From Candidatus Rokuibacteriota bacterium (GTDB lineage: Bacteria > Methylomirabilota > Methylomirabilia > Rokubacteriales > CSP1-6), in contig QHRU01000039.1 of assembly GCA_003220225.1 (NCBI GenBank), positions 1 to 64,000 of the forward strand: a stretch of DNA of 64,000 nucleotides. The letters are read 5' to 3'. The position numbers and the translations under genes are program-made. Under the pieces are notes generated by a model. It saw nothing but the letters and a program-made list of their open reading frames with translations. It had not been told where the DNA came from and ran no database searches. Of the stretch, positions 8,426-17,751 are shown in pieces (within the stretch, counting starts at the first letter, position 1; each line of letters starts with the position of its first letter).

Positions 8426-10354
8426 ATGATCCGGACGGTGGTGACCATGGGCGCCCTCGCGCTCGCGGTGAGCACGGCCGCGGCGCAAGAGGTGAAGCAA
8501 ACGCCGGAAGTGAAACATACCGAGCCGGTCGTCGTCACGGCGACGAAAGTCGAGACGCCGCGCGAACAGCTCGGCGCCTCGGTGACGGTCATCGGCGAGG
8601 ACGAGCTGAAAACGTACAACTACTCCGAGTTCCAGGAGGTCATGCGACAGGTCCCCGGCGTGGACATCCAGCGCTTCGGAGGGCTCGGCCGCAACTCGAG
8701 CATCCGCATCCGCGGGGCCAACCCCAACCAGGTCCAGGTGCTCGTGGACGGCATGCGCGTGAAGAGCCCGACCCTCGGCTCGGCGGAGCTGTCGGAGATC
8801 TCGCTCGACGCGATCGAGCGCATCGAGGTCGTGCGTGGCCCGCAGTCGACGCTCTACGGCGCGGACGCCATCGGCGGCGTGGTGAACGTCATCACCAAGA
8901 AGGGCGCCGGCCCGGTGCAGAGCACGGTGCACCTGCAGGCCGGCAGCTACGCGACCTTCCGCGAGCAGGCCAACGTGCAGGGCTCGTACGGCGGGTTCAA
9001 CTTCAATCTCTCCGGCAGCCGCTACGACACCGAAGGCTACCTGCGGCGCTTCAAGAACGACGACGCGGAGCAGACGGCGTTCGGCGGCCGCATCGGCTAC
9101 GATTTCCCGTGGAAGGGCGAGCTCTCGCTCTCGGGCCGCTACGTGAAGCTCGAGGTGGACCTGCCGATCGCCTTCACCGGTCGCCCGACCGTCCTCGATC
9201 CGAACTTCCAGCAGCAGACCGACACCTGGCTCTACAACGTGGCGTACACGCAGCCGATGCTCGACTGGTGGCGCTGGCGCGTCCGCTTCGGCCAGTGGTT
9301 CAACAACGTCGGCAGCCAGAATCCACCCCCGCCGCCCAGAGACGCGTTCGGCGTCCCCGTCTCCCAGACCGACACGAAGCGCCAGGAGGCCGAGCTCATC
9401 AACAGCTTCGACGTTGGGACGTGGAACACGATCACCATCGGGCTCGAGCATCGCCGCGAGCAGGGCGTCACGCGCGGCGTGTTCGCCTTCCTGTTCCCGC
9501 CTGAGGACGTTTCCGTCTTCCACAAGACGATCAACACCTCGTCGGTGTTCGGTCAGGACGAGATCCGCCTCTTCGACCGGCTGTTCGTGACGGGCGGTCT
9601 TCGCTGGGAGGACAACGACACCTACGGCGATTCGCTCACACCGCGCGTGTCGGTCGCGCTGCTCGTGAAGGAGATCGGCACGAAGCTGCGCGGCGGGTGG
9701 GCCAAGGGCTTTCGCGCGCCGACCATCAACGACCTGCTCTTCCCGGGGTTCGGCAACACGGGCCTGGTGCCCGAGCACAGCGAGAGCTGGGAGGTGGGCG
9801 TCGACCAGAAGGTGTGGAAGGATCGGCTCCGGTTCGGGACGACGTACTTCCACAATTCGTTCAAGGACCTGATCCAGTCCGCTCCCGCGCCCGGCTCGCC
9901 GTTCGGCGTTTTGCCGAAGAACGTCGGCCGGGCGAGGACGTACGGCTGGGAGAACTACGTCGAGGTCGAGCCGCTGGACTGGCTCCTGCTCTACGCGAAC
10001 TACACGATCACCCGGTCTCGCGACGCGATCGCGCACACCGATCTCGCCCGGACGCCGGCGCACCATTACAACGCCGGCGTCGCCGTGACCCCGACCCCGC
10101 GTCTCACGCTCTTCGCCCAGGCGACCGTCGTCTCGAGCTCGCTCGAGTCGGCGAGCCAGGCGTTCCGCAACCACGGCTATCACAGGATCGACGCCGGTGG
10201 CACCTTCCGGCTGTTCGGGCGCTACGGCGTCGTCGATCGGACGGAGCTGACCGCGCGCATCGAGAACCTCACCGACGAATCGTACACGGAGATCTTCGGG
10301 GTGAAGGCCGCGGGCTTCAACGCGCTGGTCGGCCTGCGCGCGTACTTGAAATGA
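8426..10354 (+). CDS. btuB: TonB-dependent cobalamin outer-membrane receptor
   Basis: 642 residues. Signal peptide (MIRTVVTMGALALAVSTAAA), then a TonB-box-like EPVVVTATK, the plug domain (VTVIGEDELK, MRQVPGVDIQRFGG, SIRIRGANPNQVQVLVDG, IERIEVVRGPQSTLYGADAIGGVVNVITKKG) and a 22-strand-type beta barrel with alternating aromatic strands, ending in LVGLRAYLK. It takes up corrinoids across the outer membrane using TonB energy. AAAGGAG lies 8 bases before the ATG. The upstream riboswitch supports corrinoid specificity. The stop overlaps cbiZ (ATGA). Confidence 0.92.
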   Translation: MIRTVVTMGALALAVSTAAAQEVKQTPEVKHTEPVVVTATKVETPREQLGASVTVIGEDELKTYNYSEFQEVMRQVPGVDIQRFGGLGRNSSIRIRGANPNQVQVLVDGMRVKSPTLGSAELSEISLDAIERIEVVRGPQSTLYGADAIGGVVNVITKKGAGPVQSTVHLQAGSYATFREQANVQGSYGGFNFNLSGSRYDTEGYLRRFKNDDAEQTAFGGRIGYDFPWKGELSLSGRYVKLEVDLPIAFTGRPTVLDPNFQQQTDTWLYNVAYTQPMLDWWRWRVRFGQWFNNVGSQNPPPPPRDAFGVPVSQTDTKRQEAELINSFDVGTWNTITIGLEHRREQGVTRGVFAFLFPPEDVSVFHKTINTSSVFGQDEIRLFDRLFVTGGLRWEDNDTYGDSLTPRVSVALLVKEIGTKLRGGWAKGFRAPTINDLLFPGFGNTGLVPEHSESWEVGVDQKVWKDRLRFGTTYFHNSFKDLIQSAPAPGSPFGVLPKNVGRARTYGWENYVEVEPLDWLLLYANYTITRSRDAIAHTDLARTPAHHYNAGVAVTPTPRLTLFAQATVVSSSLESASQAFRNHGYHRIDAGGTFRLFGRYGVVDRTELTARIENLTDESYTEIFGVKAAGFNALVGLRAYLK

Positions 10355-11070
10355 CCATCGACGGCGTCGCGACGCGGGTGGGGCCGGAGGCGGTCGTGGT
10401 GACGGCCGAGCGCGCGCTGAGCGTGCTCTCCTCGGCCGTCGTCGGAGGCGGCTTCGCCCGCGCGCGCGCCGTGCTGAACGTGCACGTGCCGAAGAATTTC
10501 GCGTGCGCCGACGCGGAGGGCACGGTCGCCGCCGCCGCCCGCCGCCTCGGCGTGCCGGCGCCGTGGGTCGCGCTGCTGACGGGTGCCCGGACCGAGCGCG
10601 CGGAGATCGCCACGGCCGCGGCCGACGACGTGCGCGCGCTCGTCGTGGTTACGGTCGGCCTCTCGAATCCCAGCGCGGCGGGCCTCAGCGCGCGCGCGGC
10701 GTGGCTGCCCGCGACGATCAACACGATCACCGTGGTGGACGCCGATCCGGAGGCGGCGGCGCTCGTGAACCTGGTCGCCACGCTGACCGAGGTCAAGACC
10801 GACGTCCTGCGCGCCGCCGGCGTCCGCTGCGACGACGGTCGGGCCGCCACCGGCACCTCGAGCGACGCCGTCGTCGTGGCCGCCACGAGGCGCGGCGCGC
10901 GCTGCCGCTACGGCGGGCCGGTCACCGACGTGGGCTGGGCGGCGGCGAGCGCGGCCCGTCAGGCGCTGGAGACCGCCGTGGGCCGCTGGCTCGCGGAGCA
11001 CGCGTCGTCGCCCCCGGAGCGGCGTGAATACCCCCAGGGGGGCCACCCCCAGGGAGGGCCAGGTCAGTGA
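10351..11070 (+). CDS. cbiZ: adenosylcobinamide amidohydrolase
   Basis: 239 residues, CbiZ family. The enzyme cuts the aminopropanol side of adenosylcobinamide or unwanted cobamides to give adenosylcobyric acid, so imported corrinoids can be remodelled. Family-like stretches are LNVHVPKNFAC, TVGLSNPSAAG, ATINTITVVDA, LTEVKTDVL and ATGTSSDAVVVAA. It is ATGA-coupled to btuB under the second riboswitch, consistent with remodelling right after uptake. The C-terminus (about residues 225-239) is a short Gly/Pro/Gln tail encoded by a CCCCCAGGG-type repeat and is probably not part of the fold. Confidence 0.88.
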   Translation: MTIDGVATRVGPEAVVVTAERALSVLSSAVVGGGFARARAVLNVHVPKNFACADAEGTVAAAARRLGVPAPWVALLTGARTERAEIATAAADDVRALVVVTVGLSNPSAAGLSARAAWLPATINTITVVDADPEAAALVNLVATLTEVKTDVLRAAGVRCDDGRAATGTSSDAVVVAATRRGARCRYGGPVTDVGWAAASAARQALETAVGRWLAEHASSPPERREYPQGGHPQGGPGQ

Positions 11071-11918
11071 TTCGGCCGGCGCGCTGGCTGCCGCTCTCGC
11101 TCGCCGTGCACGCCGCGGCGCTCGGCGGCGGGCTGTGGCTCGCGCGCGAGCCCGGCGAGCGCGCGCTCTTCGTGGACATGACGCGGCTGGAGTCGGAGAC
11201 GGACTCTGCGCGTGCGGGCTCGGCGCCGGCCAAGCGCGCGGCCGCCCCGCCGGCGCCGACGCGACGCGCCCCGGTGAAGCGCACCGCACCGCCGGCACGA
11301 TCCGTCGATGCTTCGACGCCAGCCACGACGCCAGCGCCCGCCCCGGCTCCGGCCGTCGCCGCAGCACCGCCGGCCGCGCCCACGCCCTCCGTCGCGGGCC
11401 CGGCGCCCGCCGTCGAGGCGCCGCCGTCGCCGAGCGCGGCCGATCCCGTCGTCGCCAGCGGGGCGCCGGTCGCCCCGGAGAGCGCCGCTCCCGCGCCCGC
11501 CGCGTCGCGCGGCGGCGATGGCGCGACGGGTGGCGAGGCAGCCGACCCGGTGCCCGCCGCGTCGGGGGCGCGTGGCGGCGCCGGCGGCGCCGGAACGCTG
11601 GCGCTGGCGATCCCCGGCGACGGCGGCGCCGGCGCATACGGTCCGTACCTCGCGGCGCTGCGGCGCCGGCTCCAGGAGGCGCTCGAGTACCCGGCCGCGG
11701 CGCGGCGGCGTGGGCTGAGCGGCACCGTGCACCTGGAGATCGCGCTCGAGGCCACGGGCCGCGTGAGCGAGGTGATGCTGGTGCGCTCGTCCTCGCACGC
11801 CCTGCTGGACGACGCGGCGCTGGACGCCGCGCGCGGACTGCGCCGCGTGCCGTTCCCGCCCGAGGTGCGCCCGCGTGCGCTGCGGGTGCGGCTGCCCGTG
11901 GTGTTCGAGCTGCGCTGA
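11067..11918 (+). CDS. TonB-like energy transducer
   Basis: 283 residues. One N-terminal membrane anchor (ARWLPLSLAVHAAALGGGLWL) is followed by a long Ala/Pro-rich periplasmic spacer (about residues 45-175) and a C-terminal TonB-like domain with YLAALRRRLQEALEYPAAARRRGLSGTVHLEI as its start (given here across several blocks) and a VMLVRSSSHALLDDAAL segment. It would carry proton-motive energy to outer-membrane receptors, most obviously the BtuB two genes upstream. GTG at 11067 overlaps the cbiZ stop. No exbB or exbD is in the window, so they must be elsewhere or shared. Confidence 0.8.
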   Translation: MIRPARWLPLSLAVHAAALGGGLWLAREPGERALFVDMTRLESETDSARAGSAPAKRAAAPPAPTRRAPVKRTAPPARSVDASTPATTPAPAPAPAVAAAPPAAPTPSVAGPAPAVEAPPSPSAADPVVASGAPVAPESAAPAPAASRGGDGATGGEAADPVPAASGARGGAGGAGTLALAIPGDGGAGAYGPYLAALRRRLQEALEYPAAARRRGLSGTVHLEIALEATGRVSEVMLVRSSSHALLDDAALDAARGLRRVPFPPEVRPRALRVRLPVVFELR

Positions 11919-11943
11919 CGCCCGCGTCGATCCGCGCTACCAT
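11915..11943 (+). promoter_or_regulatory. promoter-like site before 11951
   Basis: CTGACG (11915-11920) and TACCAT (11938-11943) lie 17 bases apart, and the -10-like hexamer ends 7 bases before the ATG at 11951. It overlaps the stop of the TonB-like gene. This would give an almost leaderless transcript. Confidence 0.4.
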
Positions 11944-11950
11944 GCGCGCC

Positions 11951-12469
11951 ATGGCGACGCGCACGGTGGAGCACGGACCGGACGGTAGCGTGACCGAGTA
12001 CGACGAGGTCGCCGTCCGGGGCGCCGCCGTCGAGCGGCTGCTGACCGAGCTCTTCAGCGAGCACTGGGCCGAGGTCTTCGCGGGCCCGGTCATCGAGGGC
12101 GCCGCCTACGAGATCCGGTTCACCGCGAAGCCCGCGCTCTCGATGCTCGACGGCTACCTCACGGTGGACGTCGGCGCGTGGCACTTCCACCTCTGCGTCG
12201 GCGAGCATCGCGGCGCGGCCACGCCCGAGCAGGCGGCGCGGCGCCGCGTGGCGCGCGCGGCGTTCTTCAAGACCGACGGCGGCTCGTGCGTGCCGGGCTC
12301 GTGGGGGCTCCGGCTCTGGAACGGCCACGGCGAACAGATGATCAGCGTCTTCTTTCCGAACCCGTGGCTCGACGACGCGCAGCAGCGCACGCGCGAGCCG
12401 CGCTGGGAGAGGACCGCGCTCTGGGAGGACCTGCGCCGGCGCTACGCGGGCGACCGCGTCGGCGACTGA
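11951..12469 (+). CDS. conserved protein of unknown function
   Basis: 172 residues beginning MATRTVEHGPDGSVTEYDE. No signal peptide or membrane helix. The central part GYLTVDVGAWHFHLCVGEHRG, and the later SWGLRLWNGHGEQMISVFFPNP, look like a conserved compact domain with clustered His, Cys and aromatic residues, but I cannot name the family with certainty. ATG at 11951 is preferred over 11942 because a TACCAT -10-like site ends 7 bases upstream of it. It follows the corrinoid uptake genes, but no functional link can be shown. Confidence 0.7.
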   Translation: MATRTVEHGPDGSVTEYDEVAVRGAAVERLLTELFSEHWAEVFAGPVIEGAAYEIRFTAKPALSMLDGYLTVDVGAWHFHLCVGEHRGAATPEQAARRRVARAAFFKTDGGSCVPGSWGLRLWNGHGEQMISVFFPNPWLDDAQQRTREPRWERTALWEDLRRRYAGDRVGD

Positions 12470-12484
12470 CCGAGGGAATCGCGC

Positions 12485-13459
12485 GTGACGCGCCGCCGGC
12501 GACTCGTCCGCGGCGCCGTCGTCGCGCTCGCGATCGTCTCGACGGGCGGACTCGCGGGCGCGGTGCTCGCGACTCTCGTCATGACCCGGCAGGGATCGCC
12601 GGAGCGCCTGCGCTCGCGCGCGGGCAGCCTCGTTCGCGTGCAGACGCGCCCGCTGCCGCGCGCGGGCCCCTCGCGGTTCGACACGCTCGAGCTGCGCAGC
12701 TCGACGGGGCTCGACGTCCACGGCCTGGTGCGGGTGCCCGACGCCGGCCGGCCGCCGTACGCCGGCGCGGTCGTCGTCGGCGGCATGAAGCGGGGCAGCC
12801 GCATCGTCACCGTCAGCGGGCTCGACGCCATCGCGCGCAGCGCCGTCATCGTCTCGCCCGACTATCCGATCCAGCTGCGCCGCGATTCCTGGCGTGGCGT
12901 GGCCGCGCTGCGCACGCTCGCGCGGGTGCGTCCGGCCGCGTTCGACGCCGTGTGTGACGTCCTGCTGCTGACCGACTATCTCAGCCGCCGTCCGGACGTC
13001 GATCCCCGCCGCATCTTCCTGATCGGCGGGAGCCTCGGCGCGGTGGTGGCTGTCGTCGCCGGCGGCATCGACGCGCGCCCGGCCGCCGTCGTGCTGCTCT
13101 ACGGCGGCGGCAACCTGGGCCCGCTCATCGCCCACACGCTCGAGCATCCCGCCCAGAGGGTCCACGTCCCGCACTGGGCGACGCCCGTGGTCGGACGCGC
13201 GCTCGCCTGGTGGCTCACGCCGCTGACGCCGGAGCGTTTCGCGCCGGCGATCGCGCCGCGCACGCTCATCATGGTCAACGGCGCCGGCGACTCGCTCGTC
13301 CCGCGGCGCTACGTGATGGCGCTGTACGACGCCGCCCGCGAGCCCAAGGAGCTGGTGTGGGTAGAGGGCGAGCATCTGCAGCCCTCGGAGACGGCGCTGC
13401 TCGAGCGGCTCTCCGGCGTCGTGACCGCGCGCCTCGTGGCCCACGGGCTGCTGCGCTGA
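12485..13459 (+). CDS. membrane-anchored or exported alpha/beta-hydrolase
   Basis: 324 residues. An N-terminal hydrophobic segment after basic residues (RRRRLVRGAVVALAIVSTGG) suggests export or anchoring. The remainder has an alpha/beta-hydrolase layout: the strand FLIGGSLGAVVAVV with a GxSxG nucleophile elbow (GGSLG), a possible acid in NGAGDSLVP, and a late His in GEHLQPSE, in the order Ser-Asp-His. Substrate is unknown. GTG start at 12485 follows the previous gene by 15 bases. It converges on the GT4 gene on the other strand. Confidence 0.75.
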   Translation: MTRRRRLVRGAVVALAIVSTGGLAGAVLATLVMTRQGSPERLRSRAGSLVRVQTRPLPRAGPSRFDTLELRSSTGLDVHGLVRVPDAGRPPYAGAVVVGGMKRGSRIVTVSGLDAIARSAVIVSPDYPIQLRRDSWRGVAALRTLARVRPAAFDAVCDVLLLTDYLSRRPDVDPRRIFLIGGSLGAVVAVVAGGIDARPAAVVLLYGGGNLGPLIAHTLEHPAQRVHVPHWATPVVGRALAWWLTPLTPERFAPAIAPRTLIMVNGAGDSLVPRRYVMALYDAAREPKELVWVEGEHLQPSETALLERLSGVVTARLVAHGLLR

Positions 13460-13475
13460 TTCGGTGGCGCCGGCG

Positions 13476-14567
13476 CTACGCTTCCGCCAGCAGCCTCCGG
13501 TAGAGCGCCTCCGTCCGCTCGACCTTGACCGCCGTCGAGAACTTCGCCTCCACGCGGCGCCGGCCTTCCATCGCCCTCGCGCAGGCCTGCGGCCGATCCA
13601 CGATGTTCTCCAGCAGCGCGCGCGCCAGGGCGTCGGGCCGGCGTGGGGGCACGAGCAGGCCGGTCACCCCGTGCGTCACGAGCTCGGGATTGCCCTGGAG
13701 ATCGGTCGCGACGACCGGTACCGCGACGGCCAGCGCCTCGCGCAGCGTGCCGGTGAGGCCGAGGCCGGCGTACGAGGCGTCGACGCAGCAATCCGACGCC
13801 GCGAGGATCTCGGGGATGTCCTCGCGGTAGCCGATGACGCGCACGCGGCCGTTCAGGCGGCGGTGCCGGACGCGCTCGCAGAGCGAGTCGGGATTGCGGG
13901 CACCGACGATCAGCAACCGCGCCTGCGGCGCCGCGGCCGCGAGCCAGACCATCGCGTCGATGACGTCGTCGTTACCCTTCCAGCTGCGCACACCGATTTG
14001 CGTGATCACGAAGTCGTCAGGCGTGAATCCGAGCTCGCGCCGTACCGGCCCGCCGTCGATACCCGGATGAAAGCGGGCGGTGTCCGTCCCCGAGTAGATG
14101 ACCTCGACCTTCTTGCCGTCGACGCCGGAACGCACGAGCGCCCGCTTGATGGACTCGCAGACCGCGATGATGGCCGTGACGCGCCGGGTCGTGTAGCCGA
14201 GGCGCTGAAAGCGATCGAGCGGAAAACTGACGCCGCGGTTGAGGATCAGCACCGGAATCCGCACGAACAACCCGGCCATCAGCGCGAGCGTCCGGCCCTT
14301 GCCCTTGTGGGCGTGGACGACGTCGATCCGGTGCGCTCTGAGGATCCGGGCGAGGCGCCACGCCGACGCCACGTCCACCTCGGACGTCATCGGCACGTCG
14401 TGATGCGCGAGGCCCTCCTGGCGGCAGCACCGCGCCCAGTGCTCGCTCGGGCGCGTGGCGACGACGACCTCGTGCCCGCGGCGCGCGAGCTGTTGCGCGA
14501 GCTCGCGCAGCTGGATCGCCGCCCCCGTGAAGTAATCGTCCTTCGGGTACACGTGCAGGATCCGCAT
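13476..14567 (-). CDS. GT4-family glycosyltransferase
   Basis: 363 residues, GT-B fold. The N-terminus MRILHVYPKDDYFTGAAIQL with RELAQQLARRGHEVVVATR is the acceptor-side domain. The C-terminal donor-binding domain shows VITQIGVRSWKGNDD, ARLLIVGA, RVIGYREDIPEILAASDCCVDAS and the E-x7-E-like LREALAVAVPVVATDLQGNPELV. It would transfer a sugar from a nucleotide donor onto a lipid or polysaccharide acceptor. Its start lies 5 bases after the stop of the upstream RND pump, so it is probably transcribed with the efflux operon, though the functional link is unclear. Confidence 0.85.
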   Translation of the reverse strand: MRILHVYPKDDYFTGAAIQLRELAQQLARRGHEVVVATRPSEHWARCCRQEGLAHHDVPMTSEVDVASAWRLARILRAHRIDVVHAHKGKGRTLALMAGLFVRIPVLILNRGVSFPLDRFQRLGYTTRRVTAIIAVCESIKRALVRSGVDGKKVEVIYSGTDTARFHPGIDGGPVRRELGFTPDDFVITQIGVRSWKGNDDVIDAMVWLAAAAPQARLLIVGARNPDSLCERVRHRRLNGRVRVIGYREDIPEILAASDCCVDASYAGLGLTGTLREALAVAVPVVATDLQGNPELVTHGVTGLLVPPRRPDALARALLENIVDRPQACARAMEGRRRVEAKFSTAVKVERTEALYRRLLAEA

Positions 14568-14572
14568 GGCCC

Positions 14573-17500
14573 TCACGGCGCCGCCTCCGGCGCCGGGTCC
14601 GGCCCCGACCATCCCGCGATCAACGCGTAAACCACCGGCAGCACCAGCAGCGTGAGCGCGGTGGATGACACGAGCCCGCCGATGACGACGCGCGCGAGCG
14701 GCCGCTGGATCTCCGAGCCGATGCCGTGCGAGATCGCGGCCGGGATGAAGCCGATCACGGCCACGATCCCCGACACGACGATGGGCCGGAACCGGAGGGC
14801 GCACCCGCGCAGCACGGCGTCGCGCGCCCCGAGGCCCTCCGCGCGTGCCTGGCGGATCGAGGACACGAGCACCACGCCGTTGAGCACGCTCACGCCGAAG
14901 ACGGCGACGAAGCCGACGGCGGCCGAGATGTTGAACGTGGTGCGCCAGAGGAAGAGCGCGAGCGTGCCGCCGATGAGCGCGAACGGCAGGTTGAGCATGA
15001 TGAGCAGCGCATCCCCGATCGACTGGAAGGCGCCGAAGAGCAGGATGAAGATGATGAAGATCACGAGCGGCACGATGACGTAGAGCCGCGCCAGCGCGCG
15101 CTGCTGGTCCTCGAAGCGCCCCGACCACACCATCCGGTAGCCCTCGGGCAGGTGCACGGCGGCCTCGACCTTGCGCATCGCCTCGGCGACCAGGCCGCCC
15201 ATGTCGCGCTCGCGCACGCCCCACTTGATGCCGATGCGGCGCTGGTTGCCCTCTCTCAGGATCTGCCCCAGCCCCTCCGTCTTGAGGAACTCCGCGAGCT
15301 GCGTGAGCGGGATCCGTTCGCCGCTCGGCGCGCTGACGGTGAGCGCCTTGAGCGTCGCGAGCGAGTCCGTCGTCGACGCGAGCCTCACGGCCAGGTCGAA
15401 CCGGCGCTCGCCCTCGAAGACCTGGGTCACCACCCGGCCGCGCGTGGCCACCTCGATCGCGTCCTCGATGTCCTGGACGTTGATGCCGTAGCGCGCGGCC
15501 GCCTTGCGATCCACCACGATCTGCAGCTGCGGCTGGCCCACCAGGTGGTCGTAGTCGAGGTCGGCCACGCCGCGGATGCCCGCGAGCACCCCGGTGATCT
15601 CGCGCGCCTTGTCCTCCAGCACGAAGAGGTCGGGGCCGTAGAGCTTGATGCCGAGCTCGCCCTTCACGCCGGCGAGGGCCTCGTCCACGTTGTCCTTGAT
15701 CGGCTGCGAGAAGTTCGTGGTGATACCGCGGATGTTCTCGAGCCGCGCGGTCATCGCCTCGACGAGCGCGCTCTTGTCCCGCACGCGCCACGCGTCGCGC
15801 GGCTTGAGCCCGATGTAGAACTCGGCGGTGTCGGGCCCGTTCGGATCGGTGCCGTCGTCGGGCGCCCCGAGCTGGGAAACGACCACGCGGACCTCGGGGA
15901 ACGTCAGCAGCCGCTCCCGAATGTCGTGGACGTACGGATTGGCGTCCTCCAGCGAGATGCCGACCGGGAACTTCACGCGCAGCCAGATGTCGCCCTCGTC
16001 CAGCTCGGGCAGGAACTCCTTGCCGAGGAGCGTGAACGCGACGAGCGCGAGCGCGAACATCGCCGCGGTGGCGCCCACCGGCACGGCCGGGCGGCGCAGG
16101 CAGAAGCGCAGCGCGGGCAGGTAGGGCGTGCGCAGCGCTCTCAAGATGGGGCTCTCGCGCTCGGACGGCGGGTGGCGGAACAGAAAGCTCGTGAGCACGG
16201 GCAGCAGCGTGAGGGTCAGTACGAGCGAGCCGATCACGGCGAAGGCGATGGTCACCGCCATCGGCCGGAACAGCTTGCCCTCGATCCGCTGGAAGGTGAG
16301 GATCGGCACGTAGACGGTCATGATGATCAGGACGGCGAACGTGAGCGGGCGCGCGACCTCGAGGGCGGCGTGCTGCACCTCGCGAAGGACGCGCGGGCCG
16401 GTCACCTTGCGCTCGCTCAGGTGGCGCAGGATGTTCTCGGTCATGATGACCGCGCCGTCCACGATGATGCCGAAGTCGATGGCGCCCAGCGAGAGCAGGT
16501 TGGCCGGGATCCCACGCAGGTCCATGAAGACGAAGGCGAAGAGCAGCGAGAGCGGGATGGTCAGCGCCACGATGAGCGCCGCGCGGAGGTTTCCGAGGAA
16601 CAGCGAGAGCAGCACGATGACGAGCCCGGCGCCCTCGAGGAGGTTGCGCATGACCGTCGTCACCGTCGTGCGCACGAGGCGGTCGCGGCTGTAGTAGGGG
16701 TGCATCGAGACGCCCGCCGGCAGCGTCTTCTGCACCTCGTGGACCTTCGCGCGCACGCCGGCGATGACGGCGTCGGGATTCTCGCCCTTGCGCATCAGCA
16801 CGATGCCCTGCACGAGGTCGTCGTCGTGGTCGCGACCGAGGATGCCGAAGCGGATGGCGTGCCCGATGCCGGCGCGGCCGATGTCCCGTACGCGCACTGG
16901 CGTGCCCTTGAGCGACGTAACCACGACGTTCTCGAGGTCCTCTGTCGATTGCACGAGGCCGATGCCACGCACCATGAGCGCGTACTGCCCCTCGCGGATG
17001 TAGGAGCCGCCCGCGTTGGCGTTGTTGGCGGCGACCGCGTCGAACACCTGCTTGAGCGTCACGTTGTAGGCGCGCAGCCGCTCGGGATCGACGGTGACCT
17101 GGTACTGCTTGATGCCGCCGCCCCACGAGACGACGTCGGCCACGCCGGGCACCTTGCGGAACTCGCGCTCGAGGACCCAGTCCTGGTAGGCCTTGAGGTC
17201 GACGAGCGGCATCGTCCTGGACTCGAGCGTGTAGCGGTAGACCTCGCCGATCGGCGAGGCGAGCGGGCCGAGCTGCGGCTTGGCGTCCGCGGGGATGTCG
17301 GCCTGCGTGATGCGCTCGAGCACCTGCTGCCGTGACCAGTAGTTGTCGGTGCCGTCGGCGAAGAGGACGCGGATGTTCGAGAGGCCGAAGTTCGAGAACG
17401 AGCGCAGGAAGGTCACGTTGGCGATGCCGTTCAGCTCCTTCTCGAGCTGGATCGTGATGTAGCGCTCGACCTCTTCGGCGGCATGGCCCGGCCAGAGGGT

Positions 17501-17650
17501 GATCACGTCGACCTCGACGTCGGCGACGTCGGGATAGGCCTCGATGGGCAGGCGGTGGAACGACACGATGCCGCCGGCCGTGAGGAGCAGGGCCAGCGCG
17601 AGCGTGATGAACCGCTGGTGCAGCGCGAACGCGACGACGCGCGCGATCAT
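14573..17650 (-). CDS. heavy-metal efflux RND pump (CzcA/CusA type), second copy
   Basis: 1025 residues, full length. An inner-membrane RND proton antiporter of the heavy-metal (HME) class that drives metal ions through a periplasmic adaptor and an outer-membrane channel. It begins MIARVVAFALHQRFITLALA, has YPDVADVEVDVITLWPGHAA, two sets of transmembrane helices around large periplasmic loops, and in helix 4 the HME-type acidic motif DFGIIVDGAVIMTEN (D, D, E). It is a close paralogue of the upstream pump at 18039-21122 with near-identical order of blocks, so it reads as a tandem duplicate. Metal specificity cannot be told from sequence. Confidence 0.92.
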   Translation of the reverse strand: MIARVVAFALHQRFITLALALLLTAGGIVSFHRLPIEAYPDVADVEVDVITLWPGHAAEEVERYITIQLEKELNGIANVTFLRSFSNFGLSNIRVLFADGTDNYWSRQQVLERITQADIPADAKPQLGPLASPIGEVYRYTLESRTMPLVDLKAYQDWVLEREFRKVPGVADVVSWGGGIKQYQVTVDPERLRAYNVTLKQVFDAVAANNANAGGSYIREGQYALMVRGIGLVQSTEDLENVVVTSLKGTPVRVRDIGRAGIGHAIRFGILGRDHDDDLVQGIVLMRKGENPDAVIAGVRAKVHEVQKTLPAGVSMHPYYSRDRLVRTTVTTVMRNLLEGAGLVIVLLSLFLGNLRAALIVALTIPLSLLFAFVFMDLRGIPANLLSLGAIDFGIIVDGAVIMTENILRHLSERKVTGPRVLREVQHAALEVARPLTFAVLIIMTVYVPILTFQRIEGKLFRPMAVTIAFAVIGSLVLTLTLLPVLTSFLFRHPPSERESPILRALRTPYLPALRFCLRRPAVPVGATAAMFALALVAFTLLGKEFLPELDEGDIWLRVKFPVGISLEDANPYVHDIRERLLTFPEVRVVVSQLGAPDDGTDPNGPDTAEFYIGLKPRDAWRVRDKSALVEAMTARLENIRGITTNFSQPIKDNVDEALAGVKGELGIKLYGPDLFVLEDKAREITGVLAGIRGVADLDYDHLVGQPQLQIVVDRKAAARYGINVQDIEDAIEVATRGRVVTQVFEGERRFDLAVRLASTTDSLATLKALTVSAPSGERIPLTQLAEFLKTEGLGQILREGNQRRIGIKWGVRERDMGGLVAEAMRKVEAAVHLPEGYRMVWSGRFEDQQRALARLYVIVPLVIFIIFILLFGAFQSIGDALLIMLNLPFALIGGTLALFLWRTTFNISAAVGFVAVFGVSVLNGVVLVSSIRQARAEGLGARDAVLRGCALRFRPIVVSGIVAVIGFIPAAISHGIGSEIQRPLARVVIGGLVSSTALTLLVLPVVYALIAGWSGPDPAPEAAP

Positions 17651-17751
17651 GACAGTCGCCTTCCTCGGGCCGTCGCGCGCGGCGCACGGGCGGCCCGGGC
17701 TCGAGTCCGGGGAGCCGCCGGCGGCGCCGGCGGCGGATCAGGACGGCGGTG

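Noticed and set aside
10986-11070. CCCCCAGGG repeats as a regulatory element before the TonB-like gene
   Set aside because: They lie in frame inside the cbiZ 3' end and are too short and simple to call anything beyond a local duplication.
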